Shown here piece after piece: positions 1 through 8,139 of a stretch of 17,731 nt of DNA. Below the pieces are notes generated by a model. The model made no database searches. It worked only from the letters and a program-made list of their open reading frames with translations, and had not been told where the DNA came from. Position 1 is the stretch's first letter; the number at the start of each line of letters is the position of its first letter. The position numbers and the translations under genes were made by a program. This DNA is from Lachnospiraceae bacterium UBA938 (GTDB lineage: Bacteria > Bacillota > Clostridia > Lachnospirales > Lachnospiraceae), in assembly GCA_002293475.1 (NCBI GenBank), contig DBDG01000052.1, positions 1-17,731 on the forward strand. Reading direction: 5' to 3'.

Positions 1-921
1 TTGCTTTATTACTTTTACTTATTGGACGAATGGGCCATTCTGCCGTCGCTGATCTTCATGGGCGTCGGAGCTATGACTGATTTCGGCCCCCTGATTGCCA
101 ATCCCCGCAGTTTTTTACTGGGTGCCGCGGCTCAGTTCGGCATCTTCGCAGCTTATTTCGGGGCAATCTGGCTGGACTTTAATGATAAGGCGGCCGCCGC
201 TATTTCCATTATCGGCGGAGCTGACGGCCCGACATCCATCTTCTTAGCGTCCAAGCTGGGACAGACCGCGCTGTTAGGTCCGATCGCGGTGGCGGCATAT
301 TCTTATATGTCCCTAGTGCCCATCATCCAGCCGCCCATCATGAAGGCGCTGACGACCAAAAGAGAAAGATTAATCAGGATGGAACAGCTACGTCCCGTAT
401 CCAAGCTGGAACGCATCCTGTTCCCGATCGTGGTAACCATTGTCGTATGTCTGATCCTGCCGACCACGGCACCCCTTATCGGCATGCTGATGCTGGGCAA
501 TCTGTTCCGTGAATCCGGTGTAGTCCGGCAGCTTACCGATACTGCGTCCAATGCCCTGATGTATATCGTGGTCATCCTGTTAGGTACTTCGGTGGGAGCC
601 ACCACCAGCGCCGAAGCTTTCCTGAACTGGGATACATTAAAAATCGTCGGCTTGGGCTTGGTTGCCTTTGCCTTCGGAACCATGGCCGGCGTCTTATTCG
701 GCAAACTGATGTGTTTGCTTACCAAAGGTAAAGTCAACCCGCTGATCGGCTCCGCCGGTGTTTCGGCAGTTCCGATGGCCGCCCGGGTGTCCCAGAAGGT
801 AGGTGCCCAGTATGATCCCGGGAACTTCCTGCTCATGCATGCCATGGGTCCTAACGTAGCAGGTGTTATCGGAACCGCAGTCGTAGCCGGAACCTTTATG
901 GCAGTGTTCGGAGTATTTTAA
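1..921 (+). CDS. oadB: Na+-translocating decarboxylase beta subunit (OadB/GcdB/MmdB family), 5' partial
   Basis: This is the membrane subunit of a biotin-dependent sodium-pumping decarboxylase. It decarboxylates carboxybiotin and exports Na+ across the cytoplasmic membrane. The 306 visible residues are very hydrophobic, with several membrane segments. They carry the family signature IIGGADGPTSIF near residues 70-81 and the late conserved stretch SAGVSAVPMAARVSQ near residues 251-265; both regions contain residues known in Klebsiella OadB to take part in Na+ and carboxybiotin handling. The frame is open to base 1, where TTG is an internal Leu codon, so the true start lies upstream. The family is usually about 370-430 residues, so roughly 70 or more N-terminal residues are missing. 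It lies 77 bp before the alpha subunit. Substrate (oxaloacetate, glutaconyl-CoA or methylmalonyl-CoA) cannot be fixed from this subunit alone; the next gene favours oxaloacetate. Confidence 0.93.
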   Translation: MLYYFYLLDEWAILPSLIFMGVGAMTDFGPLIANPRSFLLGAAAQFGIFAAYFGAIWLDFNDKAAAAISIIGGADGPTSIFLASKLGQTALLGPIAVAAYSYMSLVPIIQPPIMKALTTKRERLIRMEQLRPVSKLERILFPIVVTIVVCLILPTTAPLIGMLMLGNLFRESGVVRQLTDTASNALMYIVVILLGTSVGATTSAEAFLNWDTLKIVGLGLVAFAFGTMAGVLFGKLMCLLTKGKVNPLIGSAGVSAVPMAARVSQKVGAQYDPGNFLLMHAMGPNVAGVIGTAVVAGTFMAVFGVF

Positions 922-952
922 TTGTAATATTATCAATAAACAACATCATTAT

Positions 953-978
953 GTAATATAGATAAGTAATACAGATAA
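953..978. repeat. 13-bp tandem duplication in the oadB-oadA gap
   Basis: Two adjacent 13-bp units, GTAATATAGATAA (953-965) and GTAATACAGATAA (966-978), differ at one base. They sit just upstream of the alpha-subunit ribosome binding site (AGGAGG at 986-991). A third, partial GTAATAT occurs at 924-930. Role unknown. Confidence 0.75.
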
Positions 979-998
979 TTAAGTCAGGAGGAAAAGAA

Positions 999-2411
999 AT
1001 GTCAGAACAGGTAAAAAAACCAATCGGAATCACGGAAACCATTCTTCGTGACGCGCATCAGTCCCTGATTGCCACTAGGATGCCCACCGATTATATGCTT
1101 CCGATTCTAGATAAAATGGATAAAGTCGGTTATCACTCCGTGGAATGTTGGGGCGGTGCCACCTTTGACGCTTCCCTGCGGTTCTTAAAGGAAGATCCGT
1201 GGGATAGGCTCAGAAAAATTAAAGCAGGCCTGAAAAACACCAAATTACAGATGTTATTCCGGGGTCAGAACATCCTTGGCTACCGGCACTATGCCGACGA
1301 CGTGGTGACCTATTTCGTACAAAAATCCATTGCCAACGGTATTGATATCATCCGTATTTTTGACTGCTTCAACGACCTGCGCAACCTCGAATGTGCAGTA
1401 AAAGCCGCCAATAAAGAAAAAGGCCATGCCCAGGTAGCGCTTTCCTACACCTTAGGCGATGCCTATACCATGGACTACTGGATGAAGATGTCCAAAGAAA
1501 TCGAAGCCATGGGCGCCAACTCCATCTGCATCAAAGATATGGCCGGCCTGCTTCTTCCTTATAAGGCCACGGAGATGATCACCGCCATGAAGAGCGCGAC
1601 TGATCTGCCCATTCAGCTGCATACCCATTATACCTCCGGTGTGGCTGGCATGACCTACATGAAAGCCATTGAAGCCGGCGCCAGCGTCATCGACTGCGCC
1701 ATGTCGCCATTGGCCATGGGTACCTCCCAGCCGGCCACCGAAGTCATGGTGGAGACCTTCAAGGATACCCCTTACGACACCGGCTACGATCAGAATCTCC
1801 TTGCTGAGATCGCCGATTATTTCCGCCCCTTCCGCGATGAATGTCTGGCCAACGGCCTGCTTAATCCCAAAGTCATGGGCGTTGATATCAAGACCCTGTT
1901 ATATCAGGTGCCCGGCGGCATGCTTTCCAACATGGTCAGCCAGCTCAAAGAACAGAATGCCGAAGACAAATACTATGAAGTGCTTCAGGAGATCCCCAGA
2001 GTCCGCAAGGACCTTGGCGAGCCCCCGCTGGTAACCCCGTCATCCCAGATCGTCGGTACCCAGGCCGTATTTAACGTACTGATGGGCGAACGCTACAAGA
2101 TGGCGACCAAAGAAACCCAGGACGTTCTCCACGGCAAGTACGGACAGACCATTAAGCCCTTTGATGCCGAAGTCCAGAAAAAGGTTATCGGTGACGATGA
2201 ACCCATCACCTGCCGCCCGGCCGACCTGATTCCCAACGAGTTAGAAAAGATCGAGTCCGAGATGAAAGAATGGAAGCAGCAGGATGAAGATGTGCTTTCC
2301 TACGCCCTCTTCCCCCAGGTTGCCATCGACTTCTTCAAATACCGTCAGGCTCAGCAGGAAAAAGTGGACATGACCCAAGCTGACACCCAGAATGGGGCAT
2401 ATCCGGTATAA
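999..2411 (+). CDS. oadA: Oxaloacetate decarboxylase alpha subunit / pyruvate carboxylase subunit B-type carboxyltransferase, without biotin domain
   Basis: This cytoplasmic carboxyltransferase moves the carboxyl group of oxaloacetate to biotin, giving pyruvate. The N-terminal TIM barrel shows the metal-site motif LRDAHQS (Asp18), the catalytic lysine in CIKDMAGLL (Lys179) and the metal ligands in LHTHYTSG (His208, His210). These match Lys178/His207/His209 of characterised homologues. A PYC_OADA C-terminal domain follows, and the protein stops at 470 residues with no biotinyl domain and no AMKM-type biotinylation motif. Fused homologues are nearly 600 residues, so biotin must sit on a separate carrier, probably encoded upstream of the window. 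The start is set by AGGAGG at 986-991, 7 nt before ATG. The gene is last in its operon and is followed by a hairpin terminator. A transcarboxylase or pyruvate carboxylase B role is possible, but the adjacent OadB-type subunit favours the sodium pump. Confidence 0.92.
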   Translation: MSEQVKKPIGITETILRDAHQSLIATRMPTDYMLPILDKMDKVGYHSVECWGGATFDASLRFLKEDPWDRLRKIKAGLKNTKLQMLFRGQNILGYRHYADDVVTYFVQKSIANGIDIIRIFDCFNDLRNLECAVKAANKEKGHAQVALSYTLGDAYTMDYWMKMSKEIEAMGANSICIKDMAGLLLPYKATEMITAMKSATDLPIQLHTHYTSGVAGMTYMKAIEAGASVIDCAMSPLAMGTSQPATEVMVETFKDTPYDTGYDQNLLAEIADYFRPFRDECLANGLLNPKVMGVDIKTLLYQVPGGMLSNMVSQLKEQNAEDKYYEVLQEIPRVRKDLGEPPLVTPSSQIVGTQAVFNVLMGERYKMATKETQDVLHGKYGQTIKPFDAEVQKKVIGDDEPITCRPADLIPNELEKIESEMKEWKQQDEDVLSYALFPQVAIDFFKYRQAQQEKVDMTQADTQNGAYPV

Positions 2412-2431
2412 ACTATAATAGCTGTAAGGAC

Positions 2432-2484
2432 AACGTTCGTAAATATCAGGCCAAGCCTGTTATTTACGGGCGTTTTATCTTATT
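2432..2484 (+). terminator. Rho-independent terminator of the oad operon
   Basis: A 20-nt left arm (2432-2451) pairs with 2455-2474 around a CAA loop. Only one position fails to pair (T-T), and two pairs are G-U. The stem is topped by CAGGC/GCCTG and followed by a T-rich run at 2473-2484. It begins about 20 bp after the oadA stop. Confidence 0.88.
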
Positions 2485-2562
2485 GAGAGCAGGTAATGAA
2501 TGATAATGACTGGAAGGCCTGAAAACCTATATAATTTAACTCCGCCAATTTCCCGCTTGTCC

Positions 2563-2591
2563 TTGTCAAATACCTTAAAGTATGGTATATT
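2563..2591 (+). promoter_or_regulatory. Predicted sigma-A promoter of the hybrid kinase gene
   Basis: TTGTCA (2563-2568), a 17-bp spacer and TATATT (2586-2591) form a good housekeeping promoter. It lies between the oad terminator and the kinase gene, about 60 bp before its ATG. This would make the kinase the start of a separate transcription unit. Confidence 0.7.
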
Positions 2592-2650
2592 TCCATTGAT
2601 AACAGGTGTTTGCATTCGCCTGACCACAATACCGCAGAGGGACTGATTAC

Positions 2651-5191
2651 ATGAAATCACTATTCAGCAAAATGAAAACAAACCGCAGCCTACTGTTCCA
2701 GCTACTTTTTACCGGCCTATCTTTCATCACCATGGCCGTGATCAGCTACATCTTCATGAGCGCCATCGTCCGCGCAAACCTTGCGCGGGGTGTTCTGGGC
2801 GTGATGAACTCCACACAGGAGCGCATCCTGGCAAGCCAGGAAGAATACGAATCGACACTTGGCAGTTTTGCGGCAGCAATAAACAGCATCCTCGCAGAAG
2901 ATGCCACCGCAGCGGCATTGGAAGACTATGTCAACAACATCTCCCAGTTCATGTATCTGGACGGCAAGATAGATTCCGGCATCCTGGAACTGTATGGTTA
3001 TTTTATCCTGCCCGGCGGGCCGGTCATGATCCGGAATAATGAGTCCCTTGTAAACGAAGAGACCGACCCACAGACGCAAGACTGGTACACCTTGGCAGTG
3101 GCGGCAGAAGGAGCCGTCGTGCAGACGATTCCCCAGTTAGTGGAAGGCAGCAGCCATTATACTTACGCCAAAAGCATCCTAGACGGCCAAGGCCAGCTTC
3201 TTGGCATCGTATGTCTGGACGTAAAGAATGACCCCTTAAGCAGTTTTGTGGTCGCAATGGCATTAAACCAGGGCGGATACGGGATGCTGATCAGCCAGGA
3301 AGAGCTGGTGATAGCGCATCCGAACCCTTCGTCGATCGGCCTGCGGGCAGATGATCCGACGTTCCCCCCCTCGATGTTTATTGATGAATTTCGCGCCGGC
3401 TTAGATGTTACGGAGCGACGGATGGTTGATTATAAAGGCGATTCGGCCGTGGCTTTTTTCCGCCGCCTTCCTAATGGATGGTATCAGGGTCTGGTTATGC
3501 CGGAAGCCGAATATTATCAAAGCATGTCCACCATGGCGCTGATTTTTACGGTGCTTTCCATCGTGTTTGCCATCATCCTGATTGGCATCCTGATCCGCAT
3601 CGACAGCCAGCGCGCCCGTTCCGATGCCGAGAGCCAGAGGAAGAGCATCTTCTTAGCGAACATGAGCCACGAAATCAGGACTCCGATCAATGCCATCGTA
3701 GGCATGACAGCCATCGGGAAAGCCTCGGGCAATTCCGACCGTAAAGATTACTGCTTTGAAAAGATTGATGATGCCTCCCGCCATCTACTGGGGGTCATCA
3801 ACGATATCCTAGATATATCCAAGATTGAAGCTAACAAAATCGAACTGTCTTCCCGCGAGTTTAATTTTGAAAAAATGCTTCAGGACGTCGTCAACGTCGT
3901 CAATTACCGGGTCGATGAAAAAAACCAGAAGCTTACCGTATATATTGATAAGGCCATTCCCAAGACCTTGGTCGCCGATGATCAGAGATTTGCGCAGGTA
4001 GTCACCAATCTGCTCAGCAATGCGGTCAAGTTCACGCCGGATAAGGGTCATATCGGGTTAAGGGCAACGTTCATGGGTGAAGAGAAAGGATCCTGTACCA
4101 TCAAGATCGAGGTGAGCGATACTGGCATCGGCATCTATCCAGAACAACGGGAGCGTCTTTTTACCTCCTTCCAGCAGGCGGAATCCTCCACTTCGCGCCG
4201 TTTCGGCGGAACCGGCCTAGGCCTGGTAATATCTAAGAATATCGTGGAACTGATGGGTGGCGAGATCTGGTATGATTCGGTTCCCGGTAAGGGATCAGAG
4301 TTCTCCTTTACCGTTAAAGCGGCCCGTGGTGAAGAGGCAGAGACCGGACTGGGTTACCAGTTCATGAACTGGGGCAATATCCGGATCATGGTCGTGGATG
4401 ACGAACCGGATGTCTTGGAGTACTTTACGGAGATCCTAGTGGGTTCCGGGGCGAACTGCGACGTGGCTATCAGTGCCAAAGAAGCCATGGGGCTGATTGA
4501 ACGGGTTGGTGCCTACAATATATATTTTATCGACCTAAAGATGCCGGAGGTAGACGGCATTGAGCTGACCAGGCAGATCCGGGCGCAGGAAAAAACCCCA
4601 GGCTCTTCGATCGTGATCATGATCTCTTCGGCCGATCTGAGTCCGATCGAACAGGAGGCCAAACAGGCCGGGGTGAACAAGTTCCTCTTAAAGCCCCTCT
4701 TTCCTTCTTCTATCAATGATGTCATCCGCGAATGTATCGGTATCGTGAACGACCGCTTTGAAGAAGATGTGATACCGGATGTTAACGGCATTTTTAAAGA
4801 CCGCTGGATCCTGTTAGCGGAGGATATGGAGATTAACCGTGAAATCGTGCTTTCCCTGCTGGAGGATACCGAAGTCAATATCGACTGTGCCGTCAACGGG
4901 ATAGAAGCGGTGCGGATGTTTATGAAATCACCGGATAAATATGACATGATCTTCATGGACATCCAGATGCCGGAGATGGACGGACTGGAAGCTGCCAGAC
5001 AGATCCGGGCGCTGACCATTCCCAGGGCGAAAACAATACCCATCGTTGCCATGACCGCCAATGTCTTCAAGGAAGATATTGAGAGCAGCATTGCGGCCGG
5101 CATGGACGGCCATCTGGGCAAACCTACGGAATTCCGTGATATGTTGGAGATGACATGCAAATATTTAGGGGTGCCGATAAAAAACCTATAA
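2651..5191 (+). CDS. Membrane hybrid sensor histidine kinase with two receiver domains
   Basis: This 846-residue signalling protein probably senses an extracellular ligand and starts a phosphorelay. TM1 is near residues 14-39, an extracytoplasmic region of about 250 residues follows (probably a Cache-type sensor), and TM2 is near 294-314. The HisKA motif NMSHEIRTP has phospho-acceptor His340. The ATPase domain shows an N-box (Asn453, Asn457), DTGIG at 490-494 and FGGTGLGL near 520. Receiver 1 has acidic residues 583-585 and phospho-Asp628; receiver 2 has acidic residues 724-725 and phospho-Asp770. No HPt domain follows and the protein ends soon after receiver 2, so the final phosphotransfer partner must be elsewhere. 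The start is supported by AGAGGGA (2636-2642), 8 nt before ATG. Being next to the decarboxylase operon suggests, but does not show, a metabolite ligand. Domain calls are firm; the ligand is unknown. Confidence 0.93.
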   Translation: MKSLFSKMKTNRSLLFQLLFTGLSFITMAVISYIFMSAIVRANLARGVLGVMNSTQERILASQEEYESTLGSFAAAINSILAEDATAAALEDYVNNISQFMYLDGKIDSGILELYGYFILPGGPVMIRNNESLVNEETDPQTQDWYTLAVAAEGAVVQTIPQLVEGSSHYTYAKSILDGQGQLLGIVCLDVKNDPLSSFVVAMALNQGGYGMLISQEELVIAHPNPSSIGLRADDPTFPPSMFIDEFRAGLDVTERRMVDYKGDSAVAFFRRLPNGWYQGLVMPEAEYYQSMSTMALIFTVLSIVFAIILIGILIRIDSQRARSDAESQRKSIFLANMSHEIRTPINAIVGMTAIGKASGNSDRKDYCFEKIDDASRHLLGVINDILDISKIEANKIELSSREFNFEKMLQDVVNVVNYRVDEKNQKLTVYIDKAIPKTLVADDQRFAQVVTNLLSNAVKFTPDKGHIGLRATFMGEEKGSCTIKIEVSDTGIGIYPEQRERLFTSFQQAESSTSRRFGGTGLGLVISKNIVELMGGEIWYDSVPGKGSEFSFTVKAARGEEAETGLGYQFMNWGNIRIMVVDDEPDVLEYFTEILVGSGANCDVAISAKEAMGLIERVGAYNIYFIDLKMPEVDGIELTRQIRAQEKTPGSSIVIMISSADLSPIEQEAKQAGVNKFLLKPLFPSSINDVIRECIGIVNDRFEEDVIPDVNGIFKDRWILLAEDMEINREIVLSLLEDTEVNIDCAVNGIEAVRMFMKSPDKYDMIFMDIQMPEMDGLEAARQIRALTIPRAKTIPIVAMTANVFKEDIESSIAAGMDGHLGKPTEFRDMLEMTCKYLGVPIKNL

Positions 5192-5215
5192 TTATTGATC
5201 ATATTAGTTAGTTAC

Positions 5216-5220
5216 GGAGG
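5216..5220 (+). promoter_or_regulatory. Ribosome binding site fixing the TetR start
   Basis: GGAGG, 7 nt before the ATG at 5228, supports that start over an in-frame ATT/ATG-like extension reaching back to 5195, whose start would have no comparable site. Confidence 0.75.
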
Positions 5221-5227
5221 AAGAACG

Positions 5228-5776
5228 ATGGCCAGGACGGAGTCGGTGACCAGAGAAGATTTACTGAATACGGCATTTATGATGGCCAGAGAGGAAGGGG
5301 CGGCCATGGTAACGGCCAGACGGCTGGCAGCCAGAGCCGGCTGTTCCACGCAGCCTGTCTTTAGGATTTATAATAATATGGAAGAGCTTATGGAAGAGCT
5401 GTTCCACAAAACGGCCGATTATTTTGAGGAATACAGTAAGACTTATCCGAAGCAGCACCGTACCCCGTTCCTTGATCTGGGGATGGCTTATATTCAATTT
5501 GCCGAAGCGGACAAGCATCTATTTGAACTGCTTTTCTTAACCCCCCATAGATACGGCAAGAGCCTCTATGACCTAGTAAACGGCCGGAGCGGGGTCATTG
5601 TTAAAGAAATCGCTAAAGCAACGGAAGAAGGCTGCCTAAACCCCAGCGGCTTATTTATGAAAATGTGGATTTTTATACATGGCGCCGCCTGTATGGCTCT
5701 GACCGGCGATTATGACCTAGCGGCGGAAGAAACGGCGGCATTGCTGGAAGAATCTTATACAGCGTTCTCCCGGTAG
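5228..5776 (+). CDS. TetR/AcrR family transcriptional regulator
   Basis: A 182-residue, one-domain-plus-HTH repressor-type protein. The N-terminal helix-turn-helix spans roughly residues 8-53 and includes ARRLAARAGCSTQPVFRIYN, the typical TetR recognition region. The C-terminal two-thirds is helical and includes ALLEESYTAF near the end; its style resembles the WHG-type ligand-binding domain, but the ligand cannot be read from sequence. It starts 36 bp after the kinase gene with no terminator between them, so it may be co-transcribed with the kinase. The ATG at 5228 has a clear GGAGG. Its target genes are not evident. TetR proteins often regulate neighbours, so the kinase gene and the genes downstream are the first candidates. 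Confidence 0.88.
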   Translation: MARTESVTREDLLNTAFMMAREEGAAMVTARRLAARAGCSTQPVFRIYNNMEELMEELFHKTADYFEEYSKTYPKQHRTPFLDLGMAYIQFAEADKHLFELLFLTPHRYGKSLYDLVNGRSGVIVKEIAKATEEGCLNPSGLFMKMWIFIHGAACMALTGDYDLAAEETAALLEESYTAFSR

Positions 5777-5820
5777 CACCTTGCGTAAGCTAATCTCTGA
5801 TGATGAGAAGGAAAGTGGAA

Positions 5821-6783
5821 ATGGACCAGCAGGAACATGATATAATATCAAGAATGAATGATAGATTCACCCGGATGAGCAAAAGCCACAAAGCTATCGC
5901 GGCATATATTGCCGACCACTATGAGCAGGCAGTATTTATGACGGCGGCACGGCTGGGTGAAACCGTGGGGGTAAGCGAATCCACCGTGGTCCGCTTTGCC
6001 ACCGGGATCGGATATGAGGGTTATCCCGAATTTCAGAAGGTCCTGGAAGAGTGGGTCAAGAACAAATTAAATAAAGTCCAGAAGATCGGTGCCAAATATG
6101 GCAAAAGCAGCCAGTCGGAAATCTTGTCGGCAGTCCTCAATTCTGATATCGAGAAGATCCAGGATACGATCGTGAATCTGGATCCGGTCGCTTTTGAAGC
6201 GGCTGTGGACATCCTGCTGCAGGCTAGGTCTGTCTATATAGTCGGCATCCGGAGCTGTCAGCCGCTGGCGGAATTTTTGAATTTTTACCTTAACATGGTC
6301 AGGGGTAACGTCTTCCTGTTAAAAACAACAAGTGTTACGGAATTATTTGAGCAGATGATCAGGATCAATGACAAGGATGCCATCGTCGGGATCAGTTTTC
6401 CCAGATATTCCATGAGAACCTTGAAAGCGATTGAATTTGCCAATGACAGAAATGCCAAGGTCATTACCATAACCGATACGATACACTCACCGATGAACCT
6501 TTATTCATCGTGCAATCTGCTGGCAAGAAGCGACATGGTCTCTATCGTAGACTCGCTGGTGGCACCCTTAAGCGTCATCAATGCCTTGGTCGTCGCGCTT
6601 TGCCTGAAACGGCCCGGCGATGTTAAGGATAACCTTGAGACCTTAGAAGCCGTATGGAATAACTACCAGGTTTACCTGAACGATGAGATCAATTTTATCG
6701 ACGAGGAAGCAGTGCTTGATTATCCCCTTAAGAAACCGCTTCATAAAGAAGCTTCCGCGGAAACGGATGCGGGCGTCAAATGA
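5821..6783 (+). CDS. MurR/RpiR family transcriptional regulator (HTH + SIS)
   Basis: A 320-residue regulator with an N-terminal RpiR-type helix-turn-helix (residues about 10-75; GVSESTVVRFATGIGYEGYPEF is the recognition region and following segment) and a C-terminal SIS sugar-phosphate-binding domain (about 115-255). SIS features include VYIVGIRSCQPLAEFL, GISFPRYSMRT and AKVITITDT. Family members usually sense sugar phosphates or amino-sugar derivatives, but no sugar gene is adjacent here. ATG 5821 is preferred because GAAGGAAAG lies a few bases upstream; ATG codons at 5800 and 5803 in the same frame would add 6-7 residues with little upstream signal. The gene lies 44 bp after the TetR gene, and its last codon and stop overlap the next gene by 4 bp (ATGA), implying translational coupling to the flavoprotein. 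Confidence 0.9.
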   Translation: MDQQEHDIISRMNDRFTRMSKSHKAIAAYIADHYEQAVFMTAARLGETVGVSESTVVRFATGIGYEGYPEFQKVLEEWVKNKLNKVQKIGAKYGKSSQSEILSAVLNSDIEKIQDTIVNLDPVAFEAAVDILLQARSVYIVGIRSCQPLAEFLNFYLNMVRGNVFLLKTTSVTELFEQMIRINDKDAIVGISFPRYSMRTLKAIEFANDRNAKVITITDTIHSPMNLYSSCNLLARSDMVSIVDSLVAPLSVINALVVALCLKRPGDVKDNLETLEAVWNNYQVYLNDEINFIDEEAVLDYPLKKPLHKEASAETDAGVK

Positions 6784-8105
6784 GCAGAGTGATCGTGATC
6801 GGCGGCGGCCCGGCCGGGATGATGGCGGCAATCACCGCGGCAGAAGCCGGCAGCCAGGTAAGCCTTCTGGAACAAAATGAGAAACTGGGGAAAAAGCTCT
6901 TTATTACCGGCAAAGGCCGCTGCAATATTACGAACGCCGGTGAGCCGGAAGCTTTCTTTGCCAACGTCGTTACCAATCCCAAATTTCTGTACAGCGCTTT
7001 TTATGATTTCGATAACCGCGCCGTGATCCGGTTTCTGGACGAAACCGGCTGTAAGGTCAAAGAGGAACGCGGCAGCCGGGTGTTTCCCCAGTCCGACCAT
7101 TCGTCCGATGTGATCGGAGCCCTGAAAAGAAGGCTGGACCGCAGCGGTGTGAAGATATCCTTAAATACCGCTGTCAAGAAGATCATGACGCAGCAAGGGG
7201 CGAATGGAATAACAGCTGTTACTGGCGTCGTCCTTGCGGACGGCAGCGAGCTGGCGGCAGGTTCAGTGGTTATCGCCACCGGGGGGGCATCCTATCCGTC
7301 AACTGGCTCGACAGGGGACGGTTATCGCTTTGCCAGGGAGACCGGGCATAAAGTAACAGATGTTTTTCCTTCCTTGGTGCCTTTTACGGTAAAAGAAGAC
7401 TGGTGCCGTGCCATGCAGGGTCTTTCCTTGAAAAATGTAGCGGTAGTTTTCAGAAACGATGAGAAGATATTATATAAAGGCTTCGGAGAAATGCTGTTCA
7501 CCCATTTCGGAGTCAGCGGCCCCTTGATTCTGACAGCCAGCAGCTTCTATGCCGCCGGCCGGGCAGGGCGTGACGGCCCGATCCGGGCAGGCCGTGAGAT
7601 GACGAAGCTGACAGGTCATCACGAAGCGATTCTGTCAGTAGATCTCAAGCCGGCTTTAACAACGGAACAGTTAGACAAGCGGCTGTTACGTGATTTTGAA
7701 CATAATAATAATAAACTGTTTAAAAATATCCTGCCCGGGCTGCTTCCCGATAAAATGCATCAGGTAATGCTCGCCCTATCGGCCATACCGGAAGGAAAAA
7801 AGGTACATGAGATCACCAGAGAGGAACGCAGCAGAGTGGTTAAACTGCTTAAAAACCTGGAAATGACAGTGACTGGTGTAAGGGGCCTGGAGGAGGCGAT
7901 TATAACCAGGGGCGGTGTCGCGGTATCAGATATCAAACCGTCAACGATGGAATCCAAAAAAGTAAAAGGATTATTCTTTGCCGGTGAAGTCCTTGATACC
8001 GATGCCCTGACCGGCGGGTTTAACCTTCAGGTTGCATGGTCAACCGGCCATCTGGCGGGTTACAGTGCGCATGTTGTCAATGAGGGGAATGCTTTCAACT
8101 ATTGA
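6780..8105 (+). CDS. HI0933/YhiN-type FAD-dependent oxidoreductase (BaiN-like)
   Basis: A 441-residue cytoplasmic flavoprotein. The N-terminus is a Rossmann FAD-binding motif (VIVIGGGPAGMMAA, with GGGPAG at residues 7-12). It is followed by the family marker GKGRCNITNAG (near 44-54), VVIATGGASYPSTGSTGDGY in the middle, and a C-terminal FAD-contact region with GEVLDTDALTGGFNLQ. Length matches the family (about 400-440). Substrate is unsettled: members have been annotated as aminoacetone oxidase-like or as BaiN bile-acid reductase, and neither can be inferred here. The ATG overlaps the upstream RpiR stop (ATGA) and has no strong Shine-Dalgarno, so translation probably depends on coupling. In many Clostridia this gene sits just before cmk, as here. 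Confidence 0.9.
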   Translation: MSRVIVIGGGPAGMMAAITAAEAGSQVSLLEQNEKLGKKLFITGKGRCNITNAGEPEAFFANVVTNPKFLYSAFYDFDNRAVIRFLDETGCKVKEERGSRVFPQSDHSSDVIGALKRRLDRSGVKISLNTAVKKIMTQQGANGITAVTGVVLADGSELAAGSVVIATGGASYPSTGSTGDGYRFARETGHKVTDVFPSLVPFTVKEDWCRAMQGLSLKNVAVVFRNDEKILYKGFGEMLFTHFGVSGPLILTASSFYAAGRAGRDGPIRAGREMTKLTGHHEAILSVDLKPALTTEQLDKRLLRDFEHNNNKLFKNILPGLLPDKMHQVMLALSAIPEGKKVHEITREERSRVVKLLKNLEMTVTGVRGLEEAIITRGGVAVSDIKPSTMESKKVKGLFFAGEVLDTDALTGGFNLQVAWSTGHLAGYSAHVVNEGNAFNY

Positions 8106-8139
8106 TTGGGAGGCCGTAGAGCGGCCGCGGGGTATAATT

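Noticed and set aside
2475..2660. A 61-codon minus-strand frame between oadA and the kinase gene
   Set aside because: It overlaps the terminator tail and the predicted kinase promoter, and shows no protein-family resemblance. The region is better explained as regulatory.
4513..5202. A 229-codon open frame on the minus strand opposite the hybrid kinase
   Set aside because: It lies wholly within the strong receiver-domain coding sequence, has no domain I recognise and only reflects the GC pattern of the opposite frame.
6780..8105. Naming the flavoprotein a bile-acid reductase (BaiN)
   Set aside because: Family resemblance alone does not show this activity, and no bai gene is nearby.
8032..8139. 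N-terminal extension of cmk back into the flavoprotein gene
   Set aside because: The extension is not Cmk-like and would overlap the flavoprotein gene by over 70 bp. The P-loop sits at the usual position if translation starts at 8140.
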